64,000 nt of DNA, taken from the NCBI GenBank assembly GCA_019417325.1, contig DXVO01000023.1:501469-565468 (forward strand), in the 5' to 3' direction. The position numbers and the translations under genes are program-made. Below, piece after piece: positions 1 to 7,231 of this stretch. Below the pieces are notes generated by a model, which did not search any database, was not told where the DNA came from, and worked only from the letters and a program-made list of their open reading frames with translations. Positions within the stretch are counted from its first letter, which is position 1; every line of letters starts with the position of its first letter. Source of the stretch: Parabacteroides sp. (GTDB taxonomy: Bacteria > Bacteroidota > Bacteroidia > Bacteroidales > Tannerellaceae).

Positions 1-255
1 ACGGCTCGGACCACTCAAAGAGTTGGCTACAAAACTATTCGTGAACCTTACCCCTTCATTGGCAATCCTGTCAATATTAGGTGTTTCAATAAAACGGTGA
101 TCATACGCACTGATTGTTTGATAGGAATGGTCGTCGCACATGATATACAAAATATTCATCTGCTTTTCCGGCTCATTCTGTTGTCCTTTTCCGGCACAAG
201 AAGGCAGTAGAGTTGCTGCCACTCCGGTAAAAAGAAATAGCTGATTCTTTTTCAT
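1..255 (-). CDS. Sulfatase, N-terminal part (cut by window edge)
   Basis: This is the first 85 codons of a sulfatase on the minus strand; the rest lies outside the window. The start gives a lipoprotein signal peptide with the lipobox Cys at residue 20 (LLPSC), then the usual first strand of the alkaline-phosphatase-like fold with metal-binding Asp pair (MCDDH), then TPNIDRIANEG, and the last visible residues are S-G-P-S-R, the formylglycine site. Its first residue is Ser, so this is a Ser-type sulfatase that would need an anaerobic radical-SAM maturase (anSME). It is expected to be anchored outside the cytoplasm and to remove sulfate esters from glycans. The fold assignment is secure; the substrate cannot be told. 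Confidence 0.9.
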   Translation of the reverse strand, partial: MKKNQLFLFTGVAATLLPSCAGKGQQNEPEKQMNILYIMCDDHSYQTISAYDHRFIETPNIDRIANEGVRFTNSFVANSLSGPSR

Positions 256-310
256 GTTTTTAATTAGATTAAAACGTTTATGTTAATTAGATTTAGACTT
301 GACTATCCTA

Positions 311-326
311 TATATTTGCAAATATA
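311..326. promoter_or_regulatory. 16-bp palindrome containing TATATTTG on both strands
   Basis: TATATTTGCAAATATA is a perfect palindrome about 55 bp upstream of the sulfatase start. Each half matches the Bacteroides -7 element TAnnTTTG, so the minus-strand copy (319-326) could be the -7 box of the sulfatase gene. No clear -33 TTTG is seen at the expected distance, so this may instead be an operator. Confidence 0.4.
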
Positions 327-445
327 TGGATAAAAACCGTTAAATATACCCACTCTACAGTTTATATCCAGTATATAAAACCAGAAAAGGTTACTCTGTC
401 AATAAAACCAAAGCAACCTTTTCTTATGATTATCTACCAAATATG

Positions 446-1798
446 TTATTTACGGCAATAAGGCAGTTTGTATGGATTCCTGTATTCATACCAGTACAAA
501 CGATGTGCTGCCGCTTCCTTATCTCCTTCAAAACTAAGCGTAGCTGGATTCCATTTTACCGGACGTCCCAATTCTCTTGCTATATTGGCAAGACAACAGA
601 GTGTATTCGTACTACAACCAACCTCTACCGGAGCGATCGGATTTTCACGGGAACGGACACAGTCAATAAAGTTCTGCATATGCGGAGAACTTACTTCATA
701 TTGACCTTTATCAATCTTCTTTTCCGATTTCTTCAACAAAGAAGGATTAGAACATTCGATATATCCACGTGCCACTTTCAACCAACCTTTATCACCAATA
801 AACTGAATCCCCTGGGCATTCGCATCATCTTCACGATAAGGCTGCTCAGTCATCACAATACCGTTTGCATACTTCATTGTTGCATATTTAGTACCATTGT
901 ATCCTTTCGGTATGAATTCCACAGGACCGGAGCCATCCATACCAATAGCAGCCTGAGCTATATCAAACATATGTGCACCCCAGTCTGCCGTATAACCGTT
1001 ACCAGTTTCCTGATACCAACGCCAAGCACCCCACAATTGTTCATTCTTTTCCGGATCAAGAGAGATCGGAGGACATAAATCCGGATGATAATGAATCTTC
1101 GGGTCATTCAATGGCCCCATCCACTGATTGAAGTTCAGATTATCTGGTACCGGCATTTCCGGTAAATCCAAAGGTTTGGGAGGTTCGCCTACACGGGCAT
1201 ATATCTTTTCTATATGGCCTATAGCACCACCGCGCACCAATTCGATTGCTTTCTGGAACTCTTCACTTGAACGCTGCTGGCTTCCAATCTGGAATACCCG
1301 GTTATTATCGCGCACAGCCCTTGCCACAGCCAAACCTTCCGTAATAGTGTATGCTAATGGTTTCTGACAGTACACATCTTTACCGGTCTGGCAGGAATGG
1401 ATAGCAACCAAAGCATGCCAATGGTCCGGAGTTGCCACTTCTATAGCATCTATATCTTTACGCTCCAGCAAATCTTCGTAAAATTCATACATATCGCAAC
1501 GAAGCGGCATACCTTGAGATTTCTGCCATGCCTCGATACGTCTTTTGAAACGTTCCCGCTTCATTGAATCCACATCACAACACGCCGCAACCTGTACACC
1601 CGGACAAGTCGAGAAACTTTGAAAGTCGGAACATCCTTGCTGCCCCAGTCCTACGAAGCCTAAAACGACACGATCACTCGGTGCAATACGTACACCATTG
1701 ATTGCCCAACTGGGCAGGATAGTCAAACCGGCTAATCCCAATGCGGAATAGCCAAGAAATTTTCTTCGGGATATTCCTTTTTTAGTGTTTTCTTTCAT
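446..1798 (-). CDS. Secreted Gfo/Idh/MocA family oxidoreductase
   Basis: This is an NAD(P)-dependent sugar oxidoreductase-like protein of 450 residues. The N-terminus has a twin-arginine-like signal (SRRKFLGYSALGLAGL), so it is probably exported by Tat. A Rossmann nucleotide-binding segment follows (VLGFVGLGQQG), then TPDHWH and the active-site lysine motif, here QKP instead of the common EKP. I chose the ATG at 1798: a -7 box at 1838-1845 would put transcription start near 1832, downstream of the alternative ATG at 1840. The C-terminal domain is the usual beta-sheet substrate-binding half. Some exported relatives are glycoside hydrolases of family GH109, which share this fold, so oxidoreductase versus NAD-dependent glycosidase is open. 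Confidence 0.85.
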   Translation of the reverse strand: MKENTKKGISRRKFLGYSALGLAGLTILPSWAINGVRIAPSDRVVLGFVGLGQQGCSDFQSFSTCPGVQVAACCDVDSMKRERFKRRIEAWQKSQGMPLRCDMYEFYEDLLERKDIDAIEVATPDHWHALVAIHSCQTGKDVYCQKPLAYTITEGLAVARAVRDNNRVFQIGSQQRSSEEFQKAIELVRGGAIGHIEKIYARVGEPPKPLDLPEMPVPDNLNFNQWMGPLNDPKIHYHPDLCPPISLDPEKNEQLWGAWRWYQETGNGYTADWGAHMFDIAQAAIGMDGSGPVEFIPKGYNGTKYATMKYANGIVMTEQPYREDDANAQGIQFIGDKGWLKVARGYIECSNPSLLKKSEKKIDKGQYEVSSPHMQNFIDCVRSRENPIAPVEVGCSTNTLCCLANIARELGRPVKWNPATLSFEGDKEAAAHRLYWYEYRNPYKLPYCRK

Positions 1799-1837
1799 GG
1801 TAATCAATAATATGTTGGTCAAAAAGATTAATCCGAA

Positions 1838-1845
1838 CAAAGATA
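1838..1845 (-). promoter_or_regulatory. Bacteroides-type -7 element
   Basis: Minus-strand TATCTTTG, matching TAnnTTTG, about 40 bp upstream of the oxidoreductase start. No good -33 element is seen. Confidence 0.5.
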
Positions 1846-1912
1846 TATATAAAATCGGAGGATGATTTACCTCTTTTCTATAAAAAGGTTACAAAAATGA
1901 CATTGGGAAAAG

Positions 1913-1955
1913 AAAAAAAGGGCTATTTACCTTCTTCCAGATAAATAGCCCTTTC
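1913..1955 (-). terminator. Intrinsic terminator after the beta-barrel gene
   Basis: On the minus strand, AAAGGGCTATTTA pairs with TAAATAGCCCTTT across a short loop and is followed by a run of T. It sits 22 bp after the stop of the outer-membrane beta-barrel gene. Confidence 0.85.
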
Positions 1956-1976
1956 ATAAATCATAAAAATATCTGC

Positions 1977-2759
1977 TTAGAACGCGTATCCAAAGCCTAC
2001 ATTCAGATAAATCGGATACATGGCAAAAGAAACCGTATCAAAGTCTTTCTTAAAGATATCATTAAAGCCCCATGTCAGGTCCGCATTCACATTCAAATGT
2101 TTGAAGGCACGCCACTCTACACCTAACTGTGCACCCCATTGGAAACGACGAAGGTCTTTAGAGAAATCGTACGGTGCACTCTTGTCATCCGAAAAGATAA
2201 CTTTATTTCCTGTAGGATCCCCTTCTCTCAAATAGCCTTCATAAACATCTCCTGAAAAATCTCCATCTGTCATATAAGAAAAATAAGGACCTAAATCCAT
2301 GCTAACACGAGGGCTAATCTTATATTTGGCCAAAACAGGGAAAGTAAGATAAGAGTTACGAACTTTTGTTTTTACTTTACCGGTCCAGTAACCTTTAATA
2401 AGTTCTCCCCCGTCACCAATAATTTCCATCTTATAGTTCTTCACATCAGCATCCGTTCGCATCCCTTTAGTCTCAAGACGAACACCAATCTCCACTCCCC
2501 ACTTCTTCTGTGTATCCAACCATTTCGTGACGTTTCCTTCTATAGCAACGGCCACAGTAGGACTATAGCTATTGATTGAACGAATTTCTACAGGTAATGG
2601 CAATGGAGAAGTTCCGCCTATATTAAAACCGGCTTTCACTTCATACTCCAAACCGATAAGAGCTGATTTGATAATACCTGGATTCCTATCCTGTTGGGCA
2701 AATGCTGGCGATGCAATCAAAAACAAAGCCATTATATAAAACAATATATTTCTTTTCAT
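1977..2759 (-). CDS. Outer-membrane beta-barrel protein
   Basis: A 260-residue protein with a cleavable signal peptide (ending in ASPAFAQQ) and a sequence rich in alternating aromatic/polar strands ending in an aromatic residue (VGFGYAF), typical of 8- to 10-stranded porin-family barrels (OMP_b-brl). It probably sits in the outer membrane; no specific ligand can be named. The ATG at 2759 is chosen because it begins the signal peptide; the upstream in-frame ATG at 2813 would overlap the preceding gene and adds no recognisable sequence. It lies 19 bp downstream of the PCMD-type lipoprotein gene and is almost certainly co-transcribed with it. Confidence 0.8.
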   Translation of the reverse strand: MKRNILFYIMALFLIASPAFAQQDRNPGIIKSALIGLEYEVKAGFNIGGTSPLPLPVEIRSINSYSPTVAVAIEGNVTKWLDTQKKWGVEIGVRLETKGMRTDADVKNYKMEIIGDGGELIKGYWTGKVKTKVRNSYLTFPVLAKYKISPRVSMDLGPYFSYMTDGDFSGDVYEGYLREGDPTGNKVIFSDDKSAPYDFSKDLRRFQWGAQLGVEWRAFKHLNVNADLTWGFNDIFKKDFDTVSFAMYPIYLNVGFGYAF

Positions 2760-2778
2760 ATTATAAATATTATCTCTT

Positions 2779-3873
2779 TTAATATTCCGGTGAGAGTTCA
2801 AGTTCCACCTCATCTATATACAGGGTACTTCCTACCGCACCTTTAAAACTATCGCCATCAATACTGGAAGAAAAGACAATGGCCATATTATATTTGTTGG
2901 CTTTCAGTTTATCTTTATCTATTACTTTGCCAGGCAATGTTACAAATGGAATGTTAAACTCTGTCCATTCACTTGCTTCCACACGATCTTTATCTGCAAT
3001 ACGTGCAATTGATATTAAGTTCGGATGATCGAAACGATTTGTCCCGTCTAACGTCTTCGTGTTAGCATCTGTCTCATAGAAAATGGCATAAATATCAAAA
3101 TTATCTTTCTTTCCGTCTACAGTCTGTCCCATCTCAGAATAAACAGGTCCTGCTTTATATTTATAATAACCTCTTAAATTGGTAGGGACTTTATCAAATG
3201 GCAAACCGAATTGTGTAGCCTTTAATGGATCCAATATTGCATTCAGAAGTTTAAACTCACCCATAAATAAATTTCCTGCAGCAATATACATCTTCACATC
3301 AGCGCCAAACTGTCCTGTAGAACGAGTTTCTAATTTTACACCTTTTCCTTCTTTACCTTCTAATATTGAACAAGTCGGATAAGCAGAAGCAGGAGCTTTC
3401 ATATCTGTAAATTTGAATCCTCCATTACCACTTGCCCAGCTCATAGTTTCTTTACCATCATCACCCACCTCATAAAATACATCATAAGGATCATTCTGCC
3501 TTACATTTTCAAAATGATATTCCGTACTAATTCCTGCAACCACATAGGCCACCTGATATTTCTTTGTCCAATTTCCATCTTCTGACGTTACAGTATAATA
3601 CTGAGGTTGCGTAAAGTCAAGCACTGTACCACTTATCGGGGAAATAGATGCGCCCGGAGTCAATTCAAATTCCGGTGCTTGCTGGGTCAAATCAGCATCA
3701 GACCTAACCATCAAGGTTATTTTATTATTCTCTATAATCGGCTCTCTCTTTAAAATATCACCGGGAACCGTACAAGAAATAATATCCGCCTCTGCATTTG
3801 GAGCCTCTGCGCGTATACAAGAGAACAGAACCACACTCAATAAGAGTGCCGCTATTAAATACTTAAACTTCAT
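2779..3873 (-). CDS. PCMD-type lipoprotein (putative carbohydrate-metabolism domain)
   Basis: A 364-residue lipoprotein: signal peptide with Cys at residue 19 (VVLFSC), an N-terminal immunoglobulin-like segment (about residues 25-110, with ISGTVLDFTQPQYYTVTSEDG typical of surface-protein Ig modules) and a C-terminal jelly-roll-like region (about 115-364) resembling the PCMD family of Bacteroidetes surface lipoproteins. The start at 3873 is the only one giving a signal peptide. It is followed 19 bp later by a beta-barrel gene. The domain name rests on recognising the family pattern from sequence; its biochemical role is not established and I do not assign one. Confidence 0.6.
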   Translation of the reverse strand: MKFKYLIAALLLSVVLFSCIRAEAPNAEADIISCTVPGDILKREPIIENNKITLMVRSDADLTQQAPEFELTPGASISPISGTVLDFTQPQYYTVTSEDGNWTKKYQVAYVVAGISTEYHFENVRQNDPYDVFYEVGDDGKETMSWASGNGGFKFTDMKAPASAYPTCSILEGKEGKGVKLETRSTGQFGADVKMYIAAGNLFMGEFKLLNAILDPLKATQFGLPFDKVPTNLRGYYKYKAGPVYSEMGQTVDGKKDNFDIYAIFYETDANTKTLDGTNRFDHPNLISIARIADKDRVEASEWTEFNIPFVTLPGKVIDKDKLKANKYNMAIVFSSSIDGDSFKGAVGSTLYIDEVELELSPEY

Positions 3874-4021
3874 TTCAATCCTTTTTAATGAATAACCAAT
3901 TTTATCAACTTTATCTACCTTTTGTAAACAAATCGATTGCAAAAATAATGCCCTTTTTCCAAATAGCCTGTATATTTATACATTTATCACAGTTTTTATT
4001 GTAACACTCGCTTATTCTCCT

Positions 4022-4029
4022 TATTTTTG
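4022..4029 (+). promoter_or_regulatory. Bacteroides-type -7 element upstream of the second oxidoreductase
   Basis: TATTTTTG matches TAnnTTTG; ATTG at 3998-4001 is a plausible weak -33 element with 20 bp spacing. It would start transcription near 4035, inside the adjacent inverted repeat. Confidence 0.45.
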
Positions 4030-4032
4030 ATT

Positions 4033-4064
4033 CATAACTATGATTTTTCAAAACCATAGTTATG
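4033..4064. promoter_or_regulatory. Perfect inverted repeat, candidate operator or 5'UTR hairpin
   Basis: CATAACTATG (4033-4042) and CATAGTTATG (4055-4064) are exact inverted copies with a 12-bp spacer. A third half-site CATAACTA lies at 4078-4085. The location just downstream of the -7 box and upstream of the ATG at 4114 suits either a repressor operator or an RNA hairpin. Confidence 0.55.
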
Positions 4065-4113
4065 ATTTCCGAAAAACATAACTATTAAATTCTAATTCAT
4101 AAATCAAAAGACC

Positions 4114-5430
4114 ATGACAACACGCAGAGACTTTCTTCGGCAAGCCGCCTTGTTGAGTGCGGGCTTAACAGCACATCCTTTTTTAATCAAAGCGGGAGGT
4201 TCCGCAAGTGTAGGCGCGAATGATAAGATTCATGTCGGCCTTATCGGATGCAACGGTATGGGATTTGAAGACCTGAAAGCCTTCCTTCGTAATCCTGAAG
4301 TAGAATGTGTAGCTATAGCCGACATCGATGAAAATGTATTAAACAGCCGGGCTGCCGAAACAGAGAAAATAACCGGCAAAAAGGTTAAAAAGCTATATAA
4401 AGACTGGCGTAAACTAATCGACAATAAAGATATAGACGTTGTCATAGTAGGAACTCCCGACCATTGGCACTGCCTTCAATTAGTAGCAGCCTGCCAGGCT
4501 GGAAAAGATGTCTATTGCGAAAAACCATTAGGGAATAGCATAGAGGAATGTAATATTATGGTTCGCGCAGCCGAAAAATACAATCGTGTCGTACAGGTCG
4601 GCCAATGGCAGCGTAGCGACCCTCATTGGCAAGATGCCATGGCTTTTGTACACAGCGGACAATTAGGAAAAATCCGCACAGTACGTGTATTCTCCTATCA
4701 GGGTTGGTGTCCGTCCATACCAGTCAAACCGGATGAAGCAATTCCGGCAGGTGTCGACTATGATATGTGGTTAGGCCCGGCTCCTCAACGTCCATTTAAC
4801 CGGAACCGTTTCCATTTCACATTCCGCTGGTTCTGGGATTATGCAGGAGGATTAATGACCGACTGGGGTGTACACCTACTCGATTATGCACTATATGGAA
4901 TGAATGTTACCGCTCCAAATTCTATCATGGCATCGGGGGGCAAATTCGGTTATCCGGATGATGCCTGCGAAACGCCGGACTTACTACAAACCATTTATAC
5001 ATTCAATGACTTTACGGTTATGTGGGACCACGCCATCGGTATCGATGACGGCGCTTACGGACGCAACCATGGTTTAGGATTTGTAGGTGAAAACGGCACA
5101 TTGGTTATTGACCGGAACGGCTGGGAAGTAATCCCTGAAAGAGTAAACGGAAAAGCCCGCATGGATGCAGTTGCACTAAAAAAAGCATATGGCGAAGGCG
5201 GTCTGAACCTCCACGTGAAAAATCATCTTGAATGTATCAAATCCCGTAACCGTAACTGTAATGCCAGCATAGAAATCGGAGCCCATATCGCTAAATTCTC
5301 CCAACTGGGAAATATCGCTTACCGCACCGGAAAGAAACTAAGCTGGGATGGCTCCAGTTTCCACGATGCAGAAGCCGACAAATACCTGTGCAAAGAATAC
5401 AGAGCACCGTGGAAACTACCGAATATTTAG
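4114..5430 (+). CDS. Secreted Gfo/Idh/MocA family oxidoreductase
   Basis: A 438-residue NAD(P)-dependent oxidoreductase-fold protein, paralogous to the one at 446-1798. It begins with a twin-arginine signal (TTRRDFLRQAALLSAGL), then the Rossmann glycine-rich segment (VGLIGCNGMG), TPDHWH, and the canonical CEKP motif carrying the active-site lysine. The C-terminal half has the sheet domain with the family's DWGVHLLDYAL segment. It is a monocistronic unit: the gene is preceded by its own promoter-like region with an inverted repeat and followed at once by a terminator. As with its paralogue, a GH109-like NAD-dependent glycosidase is the main alternative. Confidence 0.87.
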   Translation: MTTRRDFLRQAALLSAGLTAHPFLIKAGGSASVGANDKIHVGLIGCNGMGFEDLKAFLRNPEVECVAIADIDENVLNSRAAETEKITGKKVKKLYKDWRKLIDNKDIDVVIVGTPDHWHCLQLVAACQAGKDVYCEKPLGNSIEECNIMVRAAEKYNRVVQVGQWQRSDPHWQDAMAFVHSGQLGKIRTVRVFSYQGWCPSIPVKPDEAIPAGVDYDMWLGPAPQRPFNRNRFHFTFRWFWDYAGGLMTDWGVHLLDYALYGMNVTAPNSIMASGGKFGYPDDACETPDLLQTIYTFNDFTVMWDHAIGIDDGAYGRNHGLGFVGENGTLVIDRNGWEVIPERVNGKARMDAVALKKAYGEGGLNLHVKNHLECIKSRNRNCNASIEIGAHIAKFSQLGNIAYRTGKKLSWDGSSFHDAEADKYLCKEYRAPWKLPNI

Positions 5431-5454
5431 GTGACATGTGCTAACAAAATAAAT

Positions 5455-5493
5455 AAAAGGAGCAAGTTCAAAATGAAACCTGCTCCTTTTTAT
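5455..5493 (+). terminator. Bidirectional intrinsic terminator
   Basis: AAAAGGAGCA pairs with TGCTCCTTTT and is followed by T-rich sequence on the plus strand; the A tract on the other side would also serve the converging minus-strand DUF4301 gene. Confidence 0.85.
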
Positions 5494-5537
5494 GTTTTTA
5501 ATTATCCAGCTTGCGCTAACTGTCAATTGTCAACTGC

Positions 5538-7058
5538 CTATTGGTGTTCCTGCCTCAGCAAATCATTCACCGTCTTTACCGGATTGAATGTTTCGATAGG
5601 AACTTCTACGAAGATCGTATTCCAGTCACTCATTGCACCATTCCATAAACCTGGAAGTTCGAGCGCTTTCAATTCACGGCCGTCTTTACTCTTATATGAA
5701 ATGAAACCGGTATTCTTATCTACATAATCAGGCAAGTTGAACTTTTCTCCTTTATAATTCTTCAGAGCACAAACCAAATCTACCGGATTAAAATGAGTAC
5801 CCTTCTCAAACATCGCTTTCTTTGCAGGGTCATTCAAATCTATCTGAGAGCTTTCCAATATTTGTAAAGAAATAGTTCCATCCGGATTAACGGCAAGGAA
5901 CGGACCTCCGCCCGGTTCACCCACATTCTTCACCATACCGCAAACACGCAACGGACGGAGCAATTTATTTTTAATATATAATATCAGCTCAGCATCTTCC
6001 AGCAAACTCGTTTCCGGATTCTTGATGCAAAGTTCATTTTGAAGAAAGTAAATCATTTCTTCTATCTGATCATGATTATACTTGCCACCATCTATCAGTT
6101 CCAGATATTTAAAGATACGTTCCTGAAGAGACACCAATACTCCGGCTATTACTTTCTTAAAGATGACAGTAGAACACTTGAAGCTGTCCGGAACTACATT
6201 ATCAATATTCTTAACAAATACCACATCAGCTTCCACATCATTCAAATTTTCAATCAATGCACCATGACCACCCGGACGGAAAAGCAACTGTCCATTCTTA
6301 TCACGGAACGGCTGGTTCTCCATATCGGCAGCAATTGTATCCGTGCTCGGTTTCTGAACACTGAAAGAAATATCATATTTAACAGAAAACTTTTCTTCAT
6401 ATTCACCTGCCTTTTTTGCCACCAATTGTTCAAATAACGGCTTATGTTCAGGAGAAACTGTAAAATGAATATTCACTTCACCCGCATTGTTCTTGGCATA
6501 CATTGCACCTTCAGCAAGATGTTCTTCCATTGCCGTACGTACTTTTTCAGGATAAGAGTGGAATAATAAAAGTCCTTTTGGCAACTGTCCATAATTCAAA
6601 CCTCTGCCCTCCAACAAGTTTGCAACTACAGCTTTATAATTACCGGAAGCGACCAATGCCGGAATATCTTTTTCTTCATTGGCAACGCAAACCTTGTTTA
6701 ATGCATCATAAAATGCAAAATGTTCGATTTCTGCAAAGAATTTCTTTTCAAAAGAAGTTTGAGGCTCATTATATGAAGCAGACAGAAACTCATACAAATT
6801 CTTAAACATACGGCTTGCCGCGCCGGATGCAGGTACGAACTTTACGATTTTCTTATTCTTTGCCAGATAAGTATCCCAGGCATCCATATAGGTAGCTTGC
6901 TCTTCCTGTGAAATTACTTTTATCCCTTTTTCTACCGAAGCGGAAGCCGTAATTTCCAAAAACGGGAAACCTTTCACAAAGCAGGCAAGCTGCTCTTCAA
7001 TCTGTTGTTCGCTGATACCTTTGGCTTTCAGCATTTCCAAATCCTTTGCGTTTAACAT
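5538..7058 (-). CDS. DUF4301 family protein
   Basis: A 506-residue cytoplasmic protein without signal peptide, recognised as the Bacteroidetes DUF4301 family. The N-terminal half contains a conserved glycine/serine loop (KFVPASGAASRMFK), which resembles the nucleotide-binding loop of sugar-1-phosphate nucleotidyltransferases, and later FRPGGHGALIENLND and PGGGPFLAV, both compatible with an NTP-transferase-like fold. That fold relation is inference. Function is unknown. The start at 7058 follows a -7 box at 7121-7128, and the gene is divergent from the Rel gene. Confidence 0.8.
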   Translation of the reverse strand: MLNAKDLEMLKAKGISEQQIEEQLACFVKGFPFLEITASASVEKGIKVISQEEQATYMDAWDTYLAKNKKIVKFVPASGAASRMFKNLYEFLSASYNEPQTSFEKKFFAEIEHFAFYDALNKVCVANEEKDIPALVASGNYKAVVANLLEGRGLNYGQLPKGLLLFHSYPEKVRTAMEEHLAEGAMYAKNNAGEVNIHFTVSPEHKPLFEQLVAKKAGEYEEKFSVKYDISFSVQKPSTDTIAADMENQPFRDKNGQLLFRPGGHGALIENLNDVEADVVFVKNIDNVVPDSFKCSTVIFKKVIAGVLVSLQERIFKYLELIDGGKYNHDQIEEMIYFLQNELCIKNPETSLLEDAELILYIKNKLLRPLRVCGMVKNVGEPGGGPFLAVNPDGTISLQILESSQIDLNDPAKKAMFEKGTHFNPVDLVCALKNYKGEKFNLPDYVDKNTGFISYKSKDGRELKALELPGLWNGAMSDWNTIFVEVPIETFNPVKTVNDLLRQEHQ

Positions 7059-7120
7059 AGTATCTCTATTTTAATTTACAATCTGCAATACGGCAGAACT
7101 TTCCGAGCCGCCGCATATCG

Positions 7121-7128
7121 CAAATGTA
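7121..7128 (-). promoter_or_regulatory. Bacteroides-type -7 element for the DUF4301 gene
   Basis: Minus-strand TACATTTG, 62 bp upstream of the start codon. The -33 element is not clear. Confidence 0.45.
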
Positions 7129-7231
7129 TAAAAATACCTTCAGAATGATATGAATATCCCGATAAAAAAGTTATTTTTACGGTGTGTTTTACAGATTGTC
7201 TTTCAAAAGACAAAGAAAAAACTGACAAACT

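Noticed and set aside
443..1078. Plus-strand open frame of 211 codons
   Set aside because: Antisense to the oxidoreductase at 446-1798; composition unlike real proteins.
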